From: Geobacter argillaceus
GTDB lineage: Bacteria > Desulfobacterota > Desulfuromonadia > Geobacterales > DSM-12255
Direction: 5' to 3'
Assembly: GCF_007830735.1 (NCBI RefSeq)
Contig: NZ_VLLN01000002.1
Coordinates: 1 to 64,000 of the forward strand
DNA length: 64,000 bases
Under the pieces are notes generated by a model. It searched no databases. It worked only from the letters and a program-made list of their open reading frames with translations, and had not been told where the DNA came from. Made by a program: the position numbers and the translations under genes. This document shows, piece by piece, positions 10,982 to 19,863 of the stretch (positions within the stretch are counted from its first letter, which is position 1; each line of letters starts with the position of its first letter).

Positions 10982-10987
10982 AAAACC

Positions 10988-11044
10988 GGTTCGAGGTTCG
11001 AGGTTCGAGGTTCGGAAAAGACATCGAACGTCGAACTTCGAACA
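10988..11044. repeat. Heptamer array with inverted half (unit GGTTCGA)
   Basis: Four units of GGTTCGA (the last ends GG) at 10988-11015 are followed by an 8-base loop and three inverted units TCGAACG, TCGAACT and TCGAACA (11024-11044). The two halves are complementary, so a stem of about 20 bp is possible. It lies just upstream of the hpnI start. It belongs to a group of arrays with this design in the window. Confidence 0.85.
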
Positions 11045-11174
11045 GAATTTTACCGGCAGGGTACCACTCCATCCGGCGGCACGCAAGAATTTCGGCGCCA
11101 CTCGGCCTTCCGCGGATATTGCAGTGCTGCCGCGCCTGTGGTAACGTTGCCAAAACGCGCGCGGAGGAACCCGC

Positions 11175-12026
11175 ATGGACTTTACGGCCGCCCTGGCCCA
11201 GATCAAACCAAAACTCGGCTGCCTGGCCGACAACCTCACCCTGGTGGAAGAGGCGGTCGAAAGGGGTATCCGGGAACAGGCAGACCTGATTCTCTTTCCC
11301 GAACTGGCCCTGACCGGCTATTTCCTCAAGGACCTGGTGCCGGACGTGGCCCTCTCCCTGGACGCGCCGGAGATCGCCCGGCTCGCTGCACTCTCCCGCC
11401 ACATCGCCATCGCCGTCGGCCTGGTGGAGGTCACTCCGGACTACCGCTTCTTCAACACGGCCCTGTACCTGGAGGATGGCGCCATCCGCCACCTGCACCG
11501 CAAGGTCTACCTCCCCACCTATGGCCTGTTCGACGAACTGCGTTACCTTGCCCGCGGCGACCGGTTCCGGGCTTTCGACAGCAAGTTCGGCCGGATGGGG
11601 ATACTGATCTGCGAAGACATGTGGCACCTCTCCGCTCCCTACATCCTGGCCATGGACGGCGCTACCACCCTTCTCTGCCTCTCCAGCAGCCCGGGCCGCG
11701 GCATCTCCACCGACGACAGGCTCGGCTCGACCGCTGCCTGGCAGCGGCTCACCGCCACGACCGCCACCTTCCTCAACGCCCGGGTGCTCTACTGCAACCG
11801 GGTCGGCTACGAAGACGGGGTCAACTTCTGGGGAGGGTCGGAGGTGGTGGCCCCGTCCGGCAGCGCCATCGCCCGGGGTGCGATCCTGGCCGAGGATTTC
11901 GTCCTCGCCGGGCTGAAGGAAGGGGAGCTCCGCCGGGAGCGGATCTTCTCCCCCATGATGCGGGACGAAAACCTGGCCCTGACCGTCCGCGAACTGTGCC
12001 GGATCGAGGAGGAGAGCAGCCGATGA
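11175..12026 (+). CDS. Nitrilase-superfamily glutamine amidotransferase of NAD synthetase
   Basis: A 283-aa C-N hydrolase with the Glu-Lys-Cys triad at Glu43 (FPELALTGY), Lys110 (HRKVYLPTY) and Cys146 (LICEDMW). Its stop overlaps the nadE start (ATGA), which strongly suggests that it supplies ammonia from glutamine to NadE. In most glutamine-dependent NAD synthetases this domain is fused to the synthetase; here it is a separate chain. The ATG start follows GGAGG. Confidence 0.9.
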   Translation: MDFTAALAQIKPKLGCLADNLTLVEEAVERGIREQADLILFPELALTGYFLKDLVPDVALSLDAPEIARLAALSRHIAIAVGLVEVTPDYRFFNTALYLEDGAIRHLHRKVYLPTYGLFDELRYLARGDRFRAFDSKFGRMGILICEDMWHLSAPYILAMDGATTLLCLSSSPGRGISTDDRLGSTAAWQRLTATTATFLNARVLYCNRVGYEDGVNFWGGSEVVAPSGSAIARGAILAEDFVLAGLKEGELRRERIFSPMMRDENLALTVRELCRIEEESSR

Positions 12027-12844
12027 GCCAGTTGACCGTCAATACCGTGCTGCTGCGCCAGATCCTGGTCGGTTTCATCCGGGACGAGGTCTGCAAGGTG
12101 GGAGTAAAAAAAGGGGTGCTGGGATTATCGGGCGGGATCGACTCGGCCCTGGTGGTCTTCCTGGCGGCCGAAGCGCTGGGGCCGGAGAACGTCCATGCGG
12201 TCTGCATGCCGTACCGGACCAGCAACCCGCAGAGCGAGGCCCACGCCCGTCTGGTGGCCAAGGCCTGCGGCGTCCGCTTCTCCGTGGTACCGATCACGCC
12301 GATGGTCGACGCCTACTTCGACAGCTTCCCCGATGCCGACAACATGCGGCGGGGGAACAAGATGGCACGGGAGCGGATGACCATCCTCTTCGACCAGTCG
12401 GCCCTGCACAGCGCCCTGGTGCTGGGCACCAGCAACAAGACCGAGCTGCTCCTCGGCTATGGCACCCTCTACGGCGACATGGCCAGCGCCCTGAACCCCA
12501 TCGGCGACATCTACAAGAGCCATGTCTGGCAGCTCTCCGAGGCGATCGGCGTACCGCGGGAGGTGATCGAAAAAAAACCGTCCGCCGACCTGTGGGACGG
12601 CCAGACCGACGAACAGGAGCTCGGCTTCACCTACCGGGACGTGGACGAACTGCTCTACCGGCTGGTGGACCTGCGGATGACCAGGGCCGAACTGGTGGCC
12701 GAGGGGTTTGCCCCGGAGTTCATCGACACGGTCTCCCGCAAGGTGCAGAACTCCCACTTCAAGCGGCGCCTGCCGGTCATCGCCAAGGTCTCCAACCGGA
12801 CCATCGACCGTGACTTCCGGTATTCGCGGGATTGGGGGAAGTGA
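12023..12844 (+). CDS. nadE: NAD synthetase
   Basis: ATP-dependent amidation of deamido-NAD to NAD+. The 273-aa protein has the ATP pyrophosphatase P-loop SGGIDS at residues 36-41 and the family segments [14 protein letters not shown] and [14 protein letters not shown]. The start ATG overlaps the stop of the upstream amidohydrolase gene, so the two are translationally coupled and probably form the glutamine-dependent enzyme together. Confidence 0.95.
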   Translation: MSQLTVNTVLLRQILVGFIRDEVCKVGVKKGVLGLSGGIDSALVVFLAAEALGPENVHAVCMPYRTSNPQSEAHARLVAKACGVRFSVVPITPMVDAYFDSFPDADNMRRGNKMARERMTILFDQSALHSALVLGTSNKTELLLGYGTLYGDMASALNPIGDIYKSHVWQLSEAIGVPREVIEKKPSADLWDGQTDEQELGFTYRDVDELLYRLVDLRMTRAELVAEGFAPEFIDTVSRKVQNSHFKRRLPVIAKVSNRTIDRDFRYSRDWGK

Positions 12845-13677
12845 GCGGCGTTCTCTACATAATAGCCACCCCCATCGGCAACCTGGAGGATATCACCTTC
12901 CGGGCGGTGCGGACCCTCAAGGAGGTCGATCTGATCGCCGCCGAGGATACCCGCCACAGCCGCAAATTGCTCTCCCATTTCGGCATCGGTACAAAGCTCA
13001 CCGCCTATCACGACCACAACGAGCGGCTGAAGAGCGACCATCTTCTTAGCCAGCTCCGGGAAGGGAAAAACCTGGCGCTGATCACCGATGCCGGCACCCC
13101 GTGTATCGCCGATCCCGGGTACCGGATCGCCCAGGCCGCTGTCGCGGCAGGCATCCGTGTCGTGCCGATCCCCGGCCCGTCGGCGGTCATGGCAGCCCTC
13201 TCCGCAGCCGGCCTGCCGACGGACCGTTTCGCCTTCGAAGGGTTCCTCCCCCCCCGTCAGGGAAAGCGCCGGGCACACCTTGCCGAGCTGGCCGCTGAAG
13301 AGCGGGTAATGCTTTTCTACGAGGCACCGCACCGGCTCGCCGCCACCCTGGCCGACATGCTGGCCGTGCTCGGCAACCGTCAGGTCGTGGTGGCCAGGGA
13401 GCTGACCAAGATCCACGAAGAGTTCCGTCGCGGCACCGTCGCAGAGTTGATTGAGTGGTGTGCCGCGCAGGAGCCGCGGGGCGAGGTGGTCATCCTTGTG
13501 ACCCCGGCAGAGGTGGGCGAGGCGCCGGTTCAGGACCTGGGGACGCTCCTGGCCCGGCACCTTGTCGACGAGGGTTTCAGTGTCAAGGAAGCCGTGGCCA
13601 GGGTCACGGCAGAGACCGGCCTTCCCCGCCGGGAGGTCTATGCAGCGGCGTTGAAGATCAAGACGGCTCAGGGCTGA
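12841..13677 (+). CDS. rsmI: 16S rRNA (cytidine(1402)-2'-O)-methyltransferase
   Basis: RsmI methylates the ribose of C1402 in 16S rRNA. The 278-aa protein has the tetrapyrrole-methylase fold, beginning [19 protein letters not shown] and followed by [11 protein letters not shown] choose the GTG that overlaps the nadE stop (GTGA), matching the family N-terminus; a TTG nine bases upstream would add three residues. The stop codon lies inside a short heptamer array. Confidence 0.94.
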   Translation: MSGVLYIIATPIGNLEDITFRAVRTLKEVDLIAAEDTRHSRKLLSHFGIGTKLTAYHDHNERLKSDHLLSQLREGKNLALITDAGTPCIADPGYRIAQAAVAAGIRVVPIPGPSAVMAALSAAGLPTDRFAFEGFLPPRQGKRRAHLAELAAEERVMLFYEAPHRLAATLADMLAVLGNRQVVVARELTKIHEEFRRGTVAELIEWCAAQEPRGEVVILVTPAEVGEAPVQDLGTLLARHLVDEGFSVKEAVARVTAETGLPRREVYAAALKIKTAQG

Positions 13678-13691
13678 GGGTTCGGGGTTAG
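13671..13691. repeat. Short heptamer array at the rsmI stop
   Basis: Three 7-base units GGGCTGA, GGGTTCG and GGGTTAG run across the rsmI stop codon (TGA at 13675-13677). No inverted half is seen. The drift between units is greater than in the other arrays. Confidence 0.5.
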
Positions 13692-13692
13692 A

Positions 13693-13710
13693 TTTTTTTT
13701 TGGGGGGGGG
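13693..13710. repeat. T9-G9 homopolymer tract before MFS gene
   Basis: Nine T followed by nine G directly precede AATTAATTTG, the start region of the transporter gene. The G tract is also the only purine-rich stretch able to act as its ribosome site. Such tracts are slippage-prone. Confidence 0.8.
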
Positions 13711-13717
13711 AATTAAT

Positions 13718-14872
13718 TTGTTCAGGGGGATTTCGGGCAACATTCTGGCCTTGGGGCTGATCAGCCTCCTGACCGACGTCTCCAGCGAGATGATCTATCC
13801 GCTGCTCCCGCTGTTTGTCACGTCGGTACTCGGTGCCGGCCCCGCCTTCCTGGGGATGCTGGAAGGGGCTGCGGAATCCACCGCGGCCCTGCTCAAGCTG
13901 GCATCGGGGATTGTCTCCGACGGTCTGCCGCGCCGCAAACCCCTGGTCCTCTTCGGCTACACGCTTTCCTCCTGTGCCCGGCCGCTCATCGCCGCCGCCA
14001 CGTCACCACTGGCCGTGCTCCTGATCCGGCTTGCCGACCGGGTGGGCAAAGGGGTGAGAACCTCCCCGCGGGACGCCCTGATCGCCGATTCTGTCGATCC
14101 ATCGCTCCGCGGCAGGGCCTACGGCTTCCACCGCTCCATGGATCACGCCGGCGCGCTCATCGGCCCCTTGGTGGCCACCCTGCTCCTGGCCACCGTGGTG
14201 CACGATCTCCGCACCCTCTTCTGGCTCGCCGCCATCCCCGGCATTGCAGCAGTGCTGGTCATCGTCTTCTTCGTCAGGGAACCTTCCCGCCGTGATGCAC
14301 CCGGCGCCGCCATCCGCCTGGTCACCCCACGTGGCGACCTCCGCGGATTTCTCCTGATTCTCTTCCTCTTCACCCTTGGCAACTCGTCGGACGCCTTCCT
14401 GCTCCTGAGGGCCGGGACCCTGGGGGTGACACCTGCCAGGATTCCGCTCCTCTGGTCCTTTTTTCACCTGAGCAAGATGCTCACCGCCACCCCGTTCGGC
14501 GCCCTCTCCGACCGACTCGGCCGCCGGCAACTGATCATCGCGGGCTGGCTGGTCTATGCCCTCGCCTACCTGGGTTTCGCCGTTGCCACCAGCGAATGGC
14601 AAATCTGGGCGCTCTTCGCCTTTTATGGCCTTTTCTACGGGCTTACGGAAGGGGTAGAAAAGGCGCTGCTGGCCGATCTGGCGCCGACCACGGAGCGAGG
14701 CAGCGCCTTTGGCTGGTACAACTGCGCCATCGGCGCCGGTGCGCTTCCTGCCAGCCTCATCTTCGGCTTCGCCTGGCAGCGGTTCTCGCCACAGGCGGCC
14801 TTCGGCATGGGAGCGGGATTGGCGCTCATTGCCGCACTGTTGTTGGGGTCTATGGTTAAAGAGAAGACCTGA
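13718..14872 (+). CDS. MFS transporter
   Basis: A 384-aa, 12-segment-type major facilitator with hydrophobic helices throughout. The MFS loop signature occurs as LADRVGKGVRTSPRDALI between helices 2 and 3 and a related SDRLGRRQLI in the second half. This subgroup, with DVSSEMIYPLLPLF at the N-terminus, is often annotated as a sugar or drug efflux carrier; the substrate cannot be read. I choose TTG at 13718, seven bases after the G9 tract, over an upstream TTG. A hairpin terminator follows. Confidence 0.88.
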   Translation: MFRGISGNILALGLISLLTDVSSEMIYPLLPLFVTSVLGAGPAFLGMLEGAAESTAALLKLASGIVSDGLPRRKPLVLFGYTLSSCARPLIAAATSPLAVLLIRLADRVGKGVRTSPRDALIADSVDPSLRGRAYGFHRSMDHAGALIGPLVATLLLATVVHDLRTLFWLAAIPGIAAVLVIVFFVREPSRRDAPGAAIRLVTPRGDLRGFLLILFLFTLGNSSDAFLLLRAGTLGVTPARIPLLWSFFHLSKMLTATPFGALSDRLGRRQLIIAGWLVYALAYLGFAVATSEWQIWALFAFYGLFYGLTEGVEKALLADLAPTTERGSAFGWYNCAIGAGALPASLIFGFAWQRFSPQAAFGMGAGLALIAALLLGSMVKEKT

Positions 14873-14876
14873 TGAA

Positions 14877-14953
14877 CAACCCCGCCGCAAGCAGCGGGGT
14901 ATCTTGGATAATTATTTTCTCTCATCGCAGCAAGCTGCGGGGAATTGCACCCC
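14877..14953. repeat. REP-like hairpin pair
   Basis: CCCCGCCGCAAGCAGCGGGG and, about 30 bases on, CGCAGCAAGCTGCG form two small hairpins in the gap after the MFS gene. Their sequence differs from the GTAG families elsewhere in the window, so this is a third repeat type. Only one pair is seen here. Confidence 0.5.
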
Positions 14954-15040
14954 AAGAGATTAAAACATCTGTCCTTGTTTTCCTTCGTTCCCGAGCATCC
15001 AAGTCTGCCCCCTGTACCAGGGCAGAAATCATAGATAGCA

Positions 15041-15076
15041 AAAAGCCCCGCCTCATGGGAGGGGGGGCTTTTTGCT
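15041..15076. terminator. Terminator between convergent genes
   Basis: AAAAAGCCCCGCCTC and GGGGGGGCTTTTTGC form a stem flanked by A and T runs. It separates the plus-strand MFS gene from the minus-strand cytochrome gene and can work both ways. Confidence 0.8.
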
Positions 15077-15097
15077 AAACGGTTCGAACCTTCCTTG

Positions 15098-16810
15098 CTA
15101 CGGGCGCTCTAAGGGAGTCGTCCAGGCGCCCGTTGTCCTGCTCCACCCTATCAGATACAGCATACTGTCGGTAGTGCCGGTACCAAGGGTCGTAAGGGTC
15201 CCATCGGTGTATGCCGCCGAACCCTTGCCGTAGAGGGCCGGGTTCTGGGCTATGGCTGTGGCGCCTGCAGACCAGTTCATCACGCCGTCATCAAGGAAAT
15301 CGATGGTGTCATACACGAGACGACGGGTGTAGGTGCGGGCATGGACATAGGCTGCCGGCTCACGCTGCAGCAGGTTCAGGTTGAAACAGGCTCCCGCAAG
15401 CTTCCTGGCACTGGCAAGAGTCAGAGTGCCGCCGCGGGTCCAGTCTTTTATTGCCTGCTTGTTACCGTTAACAAGCGGCAGGCTCTCGTCGTAGAAGTAA
15501 GGATATGCAGCCTGATTATAACTGATGTTGTATCTGGTCTTGAGAATATTAAAGGCCAGGTTCAGCGCGTTCTGGAACACTGCACCCTGCGGATCGACAA
15601 AAACGGACAAGAAATTGCTGGAGGTGAGTGTCGTTGCGCCTTCTTTGGTGTGACAGTTGCCGCATACCCGGGTGAAGGAGTCCGCATTGATCGCCAGAGA
15701 GTGGCCCCCCGTCATATGACAGGTAACACAGGGACCGCCGGAGTTGAGAGCAACGCCATTGAAGGCAACGTTGCCGGGAGTCCCCAACCGGCGATGGTAA
15801 CTGCCGATGGCGCCGCCGTCATCAGTAGAGGTAAGCGACTGGCCATAGGTACTGGTCCCCAGCACCGCCCCGGCGGAGGTGAACCCGGTGAAGCCGGCTT
15901 TGACATACATCAGGCCGGCAGCGGCCATGTAATGGGAGTTAAAGGCGGCAAAACTGGTGTTGGTCAGATCTGCGGTTGAGGTCTCCACAGCTTGGTAACC
16001 GCCGTTCAGACCAGTATGACAGGGGATGCAGAGCTGGGTATCGCCGTTGGTAGCGGCAGGCGGGAAGCTTGTGGATGCCCCCAGTGACGGAGTGTAGGGA
16101 GTCACGAACGCAGCGGCAGGAGTAATCCGCTTCCAGCTGTAGTCGGTATGGCAGCCTTTGCAGCCGAGCGCCTCGTGGCCGGCGGTATATTTGCCGAATA
16201 TGGCGGAAGTAGGAGCAGTACCGGTCGTCATTAAGTAACGGAAACCGCCTGCGGTGTGACAGCGCTGGCAGAAGTTAAAGGAGGTTCTTCTCCACTGGTA
16301 GTGTGTCCACGGATCTGCGGTGACGTTCCCATGCCCCGACTGTCTCCACTGCCGGTTAACGGTCAGCAAGGAGGTGGTGTCGTGGGGGTTATGACAGACC
16401 CGGCAGCTGTTTGCGTCATAAGGCGTCACAAAAGAGGCCTTGCCCGCCTGGTATGTTGCACCGCCATTGAAGTGGCTGCTATAGGTTTTCATGACGGCAG
16501 AGGTGTGACAGTTGAGACAGACCGTATCACCAGGTATGTTCGGCAACGCTCCACTGGACGGGTGTCCGTTGGTGGCATGGCAATCGGGGCAGGCAGCACC
16601 ATTTCTGGTATTATGGGCAGAATTCTGCCATTCGGTAACGATGCTGTTACCGGTTACCGGTGATGTTATTGTGGTATGGCACGCGATACATGCCTGGGAT
16701 GCGGTAAACGACGCTGTTGCCGAGCTTTCCCGGTTGTCGCTGCCACAGCCGGCAAGGGATGCTATGGCTGCTGCACCCAGCAAGGAAGCGATGAGATTCA
16801 TACGTTTCAT
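15098..16810 (-). CDS. Nonaheme lipoprotein cytochrome c (outer-surface candidate)
   Basis: A 570-aa protein starting with a lipoprotein signal whose lipobox is LAGC (Cys22), then nine CXXCH heme sites (CIACH, CPDCH, CLNCH, CRVCH, CQRCH, CGC-type CKGCH, CIPCH, CVTCH, CGNCH). The C-terminal third has no further heme motif. It is the last gene of a TetR-porin-cytochrome-cytochrome operon, the position taken by the outer-surface cytochrome in Geobacter porin-cytochrome conduits such as OmbB-OmaB-OmcB. Function as terminal electron donor outside the cell is inferred. AGGAGGAG precedes the ATG. Confidence 0.88.
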   Translation of the reverse strand: MKRMNLIASLLGAAAIASLAGCGSDNRESSATASFTASQACIACHTTITSPVTGNSIVTEWQNSAHNTRNGAACPDCHATNGHPSSGALPNIPGDTVCLNCHTSAVMKTYSSHFNGGATYQAGKASFVTPYDANSCRVCHNPHDTTSLLTVNRQWRQSGHGNVTADPWTHYQWRRTSFNFCQRCHTAGGFRYLMTTGTAPTSAIFGKYTAGHEALGCKGCHTDYSWKRITPAAAFVTPYTPSLGASTSFPPAATNGDTQLCIPCHTGLNGGYQAVETSTADLTNTSFAAFNSHYMAAAGLMYVKAGFTGFTSAGAVLGTSTYGQSLTSTDDGGAIGSYHRRLGTPGNVAFNGVALNSGGPCVTCHMTGGHSLAINADSFTRVCGNCHTKEGATTLTSSNFLSVFVDPQGAVFQNALNLAFNILKTRYNISYNQAAYPYFYDESLPLVNGNKQAIKDWTRGGTLTLASARKLAGACFNLNLLQREPAAYVHARTYTRRLVYDTIDFLDDGVMNWSAGATAIAQNPALYGKGSAAYTDGTLTTLGTGTTDSMLYLIGWSRTTGAWTTPLERP

Positions 16811-16841
16811 GCGTTCACTCCTCCTTCTGATGTTGGTTTAG

Positions 16842-17519
16842 TTAGTGACAGACCCTGCAGGTCTTATTGGTGCGGGAACTGATGTTTCCACCCTTGAAAC
16901 TCTTGGGATGCGGATTGACCCTGGCACCGCTCTTGGAGCTGTGGCAGCGCAGACAGACGTCCCCTTCCGGGTGACAGGTCTGACACGACTGCAGGTTGCG
17001 CCGGGCCTCGCTGGCATGCTCGCTGCTCCAGATAAACGTCTGCCCCGAACGGCTGCTGGGGAGGTGGGACTTGATCCGCATGCTCCCTTTGGGGAAGCGG
17101 GCGTGACAAGCGTTGCAGTATTTCTGGTCATGGCAGCGGTAGCAGGTCTGCGGGTTATCCAGCGCCTTGACCGGGTGCAGGTTGACGAAGTCGCTCCGAT
17201 GGCTCTTCGGGATGTAATCACGTCCGAAGGCGTCTGTAGAGAGGTCGGCGTTGATCCCCCCACCCTGGTGACAGTCGAGGCAGAATGACTGGATGTGGCA
17301 CTGGGAGCAGTTGCTTCCAGCCTTACTGGCCAAGGTGCGATGGCTGCGCAGCCAATCGCTGTCGTGGTTGGGCGCAATCCCTTCAGCCTTGTGGCAGCTG
17401 TTGCACTCGGAGAGCTTTGTGTCAGCATACTCCTTGTGCTGCTGTTTCTGGGCAGACGCCTGCTGTACGTACAAGGCAGACATGACCAGAAGCAGACAGA
17501 CGAAAAACAGTTTTTTCAC
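16842..17519 (-). CDS. Octaheme periplasmic cytochrome c
   Basis: A 225-aa protein with a type I signal peptide (MKKLFFVCLLLVMSALYVQQ, cleavage near ASA-Q) and eight CXXCH sites: CNSCH, CSQCH, CLDCH, CYRCH, CNACH, CQTCH, CLRCH and CRVCH. The chain ends exactly on the histidine of the last heme. It starts at a GTG behind GGGGGT and lies between the barrel gene and the lipoprotein cytochrome gene, the place of the periplasmic (Oma-like) subunit of a trans-outer-membrane electron conduit. Confidence 0.88.
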   Translation of the reverse strand: MKKLFFVCLLLVMSALYVQQASAQKQQHKEYADTKLSECNSCHKAEGIAPNHDSDWLRSHRTLASKAGSNCSQCHIQSFCLDCHQGGGINADLSTDAFGRDYIPKSHRSDFVNLHPVKALDNPQTCYRCHDQKYCNACHARFPKGSMRIKSHLPSSRSGQTFIWSSEHASEARRNLQSCQTCHPEGDVCLRCHSSKSGARVNPHPKSFKGGNISSRTNKTCRVCH

Positions 17520-17534
17520 AGAAGCACCCCCTTT

Positions 17535-18749
17535 CTAAAAGTCGTAATCGAACACCAGGCGTCCGGTGATATTCTCGGTGAAACGTGCATTGACGTCGTC
17601 CTGGATACGGCCTGACACGGCAAGGGCCTTGGTCAGCTTGTACTTGCCACCGATCCAATACCTGCGGGCGATCTCGTCGTTGGTCAAAGAGTCGCGCTGA
17701 TAGACGTCGTACTGGAAGCCGGCCGCCACCTGGGCATTCTTGTTGATCTCTAAGTCGGCGTCCACGATGACCCCGTTCGTGCTGCCGTAGTAGCCCTGGC
17801 GGTTGTCGTATTCCACATTCAGCTTGAGCTGCTCGATCGGCCGAATCCCCGTTCCGAGGTGGTAGACGTTGGCCGCTGCTCCTTCCCCGTATCCCTGCCG
17901 GCTATACCCACCGTTGACCGACACCATGTCGTTGATGGCGTAGTCAACACGGAACAGACCTTCCTGATACTGGTTCACGGCGAATACGGAGTAGATGGAG
18001 GTGGTATCGAAGGTTGGGTAGCTCTGATAGTACTCACCGGTAAAGACCAGGTTGGACAGGGGATAATACTTCAACCCGGCCTGAACCTCGTTGAACGTTT
18101 CCGAGACGAGGTCGAAGCGGGCGTTGCCGTAGACCCTGATGCTGTTGAACAGGTACTGCTTGAATGAAGCTCCAAGAACATCGCGAGCCACGTCGCTCCG
18201 GTCCCACTTGCGAAACCAGCTGATCTCCGCGTCCGTGTTCTTGAAGCCGGTCAGGTAGGCAGCCAGCCCCAGATCGGCATTCCCGCCGTTTCCGATCTCG
18301 CCGTTGAGACCAAACAGTACATCCCGCCCGCCGAGCAGGGTGAAGCCGACCGGCCCGACGTTTTTCAGGTCGACCTGCAGGCCGTCGATGATGGCGCTGC
18401 CGGCGGCGAGGTTGACGAACTGGCGGCCAAGCTTGAAGTCGACCTTGTCGTACAGATCCCGGTAGTCCGCATAGAGGTAATACAGCCGACCGTTCAGCGC
18501 CTCGCCTTTGGTAAAGTCCTGGGATAACCGGCCATACCCGTAGAGGGATAGCTTGCCGGCCTTGTCGATGTTGGTGATCCCCACCCTAAGGTATTCGGCG
18601 GCCTCGAATTGGCGGCCATCGACGAATTCGTTGTTGTACCATAAGAGTTGGGTGGAGCTTCGGCCATGGATTTCCGCGCCCCAGCCGACAGCGGCAGGGA
18701 ATAGCATCAGCGAGGCCAGAAGTAATCTCGTTACTCCTTTAATGACCAT
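17535..18749 (-). CDS. Outer-membrane beta-barrel of porin-cytochrome cluster
   Basis: A 404-aa protein with a signal peptide (MVIKGVTRLLLASLMLFPAA..GWGA) followed by alternating amphipathic strands rich in Tyr, Gly and Asp, and a C-terminal FDYDF with terminal Phe, the usual barrel end. The start has an excellent ribosome site (AAGGAGG, 8-base spacer). The gene overlaps the end of tetR by 11 bases and precedes two multiheme cytochrome genes. By analogy with OmbB or ExtB-type barrels it would sheath the cytochromes through the membrane; that is inference. Confidence 0.85.
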   Translation of the reverse strand: MVIKGVTRLLLASLMLFPAAVGWGAEIHGRSSTQLLWYNNEFVDGRQFEAAEYLRVGITNIDKAGKLSLYGYGRLSQDFTKGEALNGRLYYLYADYRDLYDKVDFKLGRQFVNLAAGSAIIDGLQVDLKNVGPVGFTLLGGRDVLFGLNGEIGNGGNADLGLAAYLTGFKNTDAEISWFRKWDRSDVARDVLGASFKQYLFNSIRVYGNARFDLVSETFNEVQAGLKYYPLSNLVFTGEYYQSYPTFDTTSIYSVFAVNQYQEGLFRVDYAINDMVSVNGGYSRQGYGEGAAANVYHLGTGIRPIEQLKLNVEYDNRQGYYGSTNGVIVDADLEINKNAQVAAGFQYDVYQRDSLTNDEIARRYWIGGKYKLTKALAVSGRIQDDVNARFTENITGRLVFDYDF

Positions 18750-19494
18750 CAAGTGAACCTCCTTTCGTGAAATTGCATAGTTCAACTTCTTTGCTGACAG
18801 ACTTTTTCTTGACCGTTCCTCCCTTCGTAAGAGTATTGGCAAGTTCTTCCGGCGACTCTCTACGTTCGGTGCCAGCGGCAAAGATACGCACGAATTCCGC
18901 CACAGCCCGGCTACGCTCGGTAGCCCGGTAACTCTTCCGCTGCAGAATCTCTTCAATATTGAAAAAACTGAAAAGCATCCCGTGAAACGCCCTGGCCGCC
19001 AGTTCAGGGTCGAAATCGCGCAGGCTGCCCCGCTGCTGCATGGCCCGGAAATAGGAGGCATACGTGGCAAAGAGCGTATCGAGAAAGGAATGATAGATCT
19101 TATGCATCCTGTCGGGGGAGTGCTGCAGTTCGTCATGAAGGATCTTTATCCAGTCCCGCAGGCCATCAAGTTTTGTCAGCAGCTGACTAGCCAGGATGGC
19201 AAGCCCCTCTTCATACGGGTAATCGACGATATCGGGAATGAGTTCCTGCACCTCGGACAAGGAGTAGCGGTTGATGACCTCCCCCAGCAACTGCTCCTTG
19301 GTGGGGAAATGACGAAAGAGAGTGACTTCAGAGATTTCCGCACTGCGGGCGATCTCGCGGGTGCTCGCCCCGCAGACCCCTTTAGCGGAAAAAAGCTGGA
19401 GGGCAGCTGCCAGAATGCGCTCGCGAGTACCCTCACCGGTCTTTCCGGAACGGTGATCAGGCTTCTTTGTCTGTGAAAGGGGCATAGTTTGCAT
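18739..19494 (-). CDS. TetR-family transcriptional regulator
   Basis: A 251-aa regulator. The N-terminal helix-turn-helix lies around STREIARSAEISEVTLFRHF; the C-terminal ligand domain is helical. It is the first gene of the porin-cytochrome operon and its stop overlaps the barrel start. A perfect 14-bp palindrome sits four bases upstream of the ATG, suggesting autoregulation of the whole operon. TetR-type regulators head known Geobacter omcB-type clusters. The ligand is unknown. A second ATG nine bases on is an alternative start. Confidence 0.9.
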   Translation of the reverse strand: MQTMPLSQTKKPDHRSGKTGEGTRERILAAALQLFSAKGVCGASTREIARSAEISEVTLFRHFPTKEQLLGEVINRYSLSEVQELIPDIVDYPYEEGLAILASQLLTKLDGLRDWIKILHDELQHSPDRMHKIYHSFLDTLFATYASYFRAMQQRGSLRDFDPELAARAFHGMLFSFFNIEEILQRKSYRATERSRAVAEFVRIFAAGTERRESPEELANTLTKGGTVKKKSVSKEVELCNFTKGGSLDGH

Positions 19495-19497
19495 GTA

Positions 19498-19511
19498 AGT
19501 ACTTAAGTACT
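19498..19511. promoter_or_regulatory. Candidate TetR operator
   Basis: AGTACTTAAGTACT is a perfect palindrome immediately upstream of the tetR start. Its size, symmetry and position fit an autoregulatory operator. The rest of the 369-bp gap up to the TPR gene is AT-rich and holds one further inverted repeat. Confidence 0.6.
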
Positions 19512-19546
19512 ATCGACGGATAATATTTTTCTTTAGTGTATCAGTT

Positions 19547-19581
19547 AAAAAAGTTATTGCGAGTGCATTAATAACTTTTTT
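19547..19581. repeat. AT-rich inverted repeat upstream of tetR
   Basis: AAAAAAGTTATT and AATAACTTTTTT are exact complements 11 bases apart. It lies 50 bp upstream of the tetR start. It could be a weak bidirectional terminator, a leader hairpin or a protein-binding site. Confidence 0.45.
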
Positions 19582-19863
19582 TGTTTCCTAACATACCGTA
19601 GGTCAACGAGTAATTCTCGGCTTACCCGTTAAACAACCATATACTGTATGCTCTCAAACGTTGGGATATTATTAATATTTTCTCTTTATCAAGCATCATT
19701 CGGTCACCGACACGCCGGTATAACCGTACGTAATGCTGGGACCATATGTTTTCGGGTTGAGGGATATTGGGCCGTGTGGTATCAATTGTTTCTGGCAACG
19801 ATCATGTCGATAGCCAAGGCCCACCCCAACACTCAAGAATTCTGTGCCGCACTCCCCACTCGG

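Noticed and set aside
10988-11044. CRISPR array
   Set aside because: Units are only 7 bp with no spacers, and no cas genes are present in the window.
10868-12022. Long upstream extension of nadE to 658 residues
   Set aside because: It is out of frame with the nitrilase domain and reads antisense or repeat sequence; the ATGA overlap at 12023 is the natural start.
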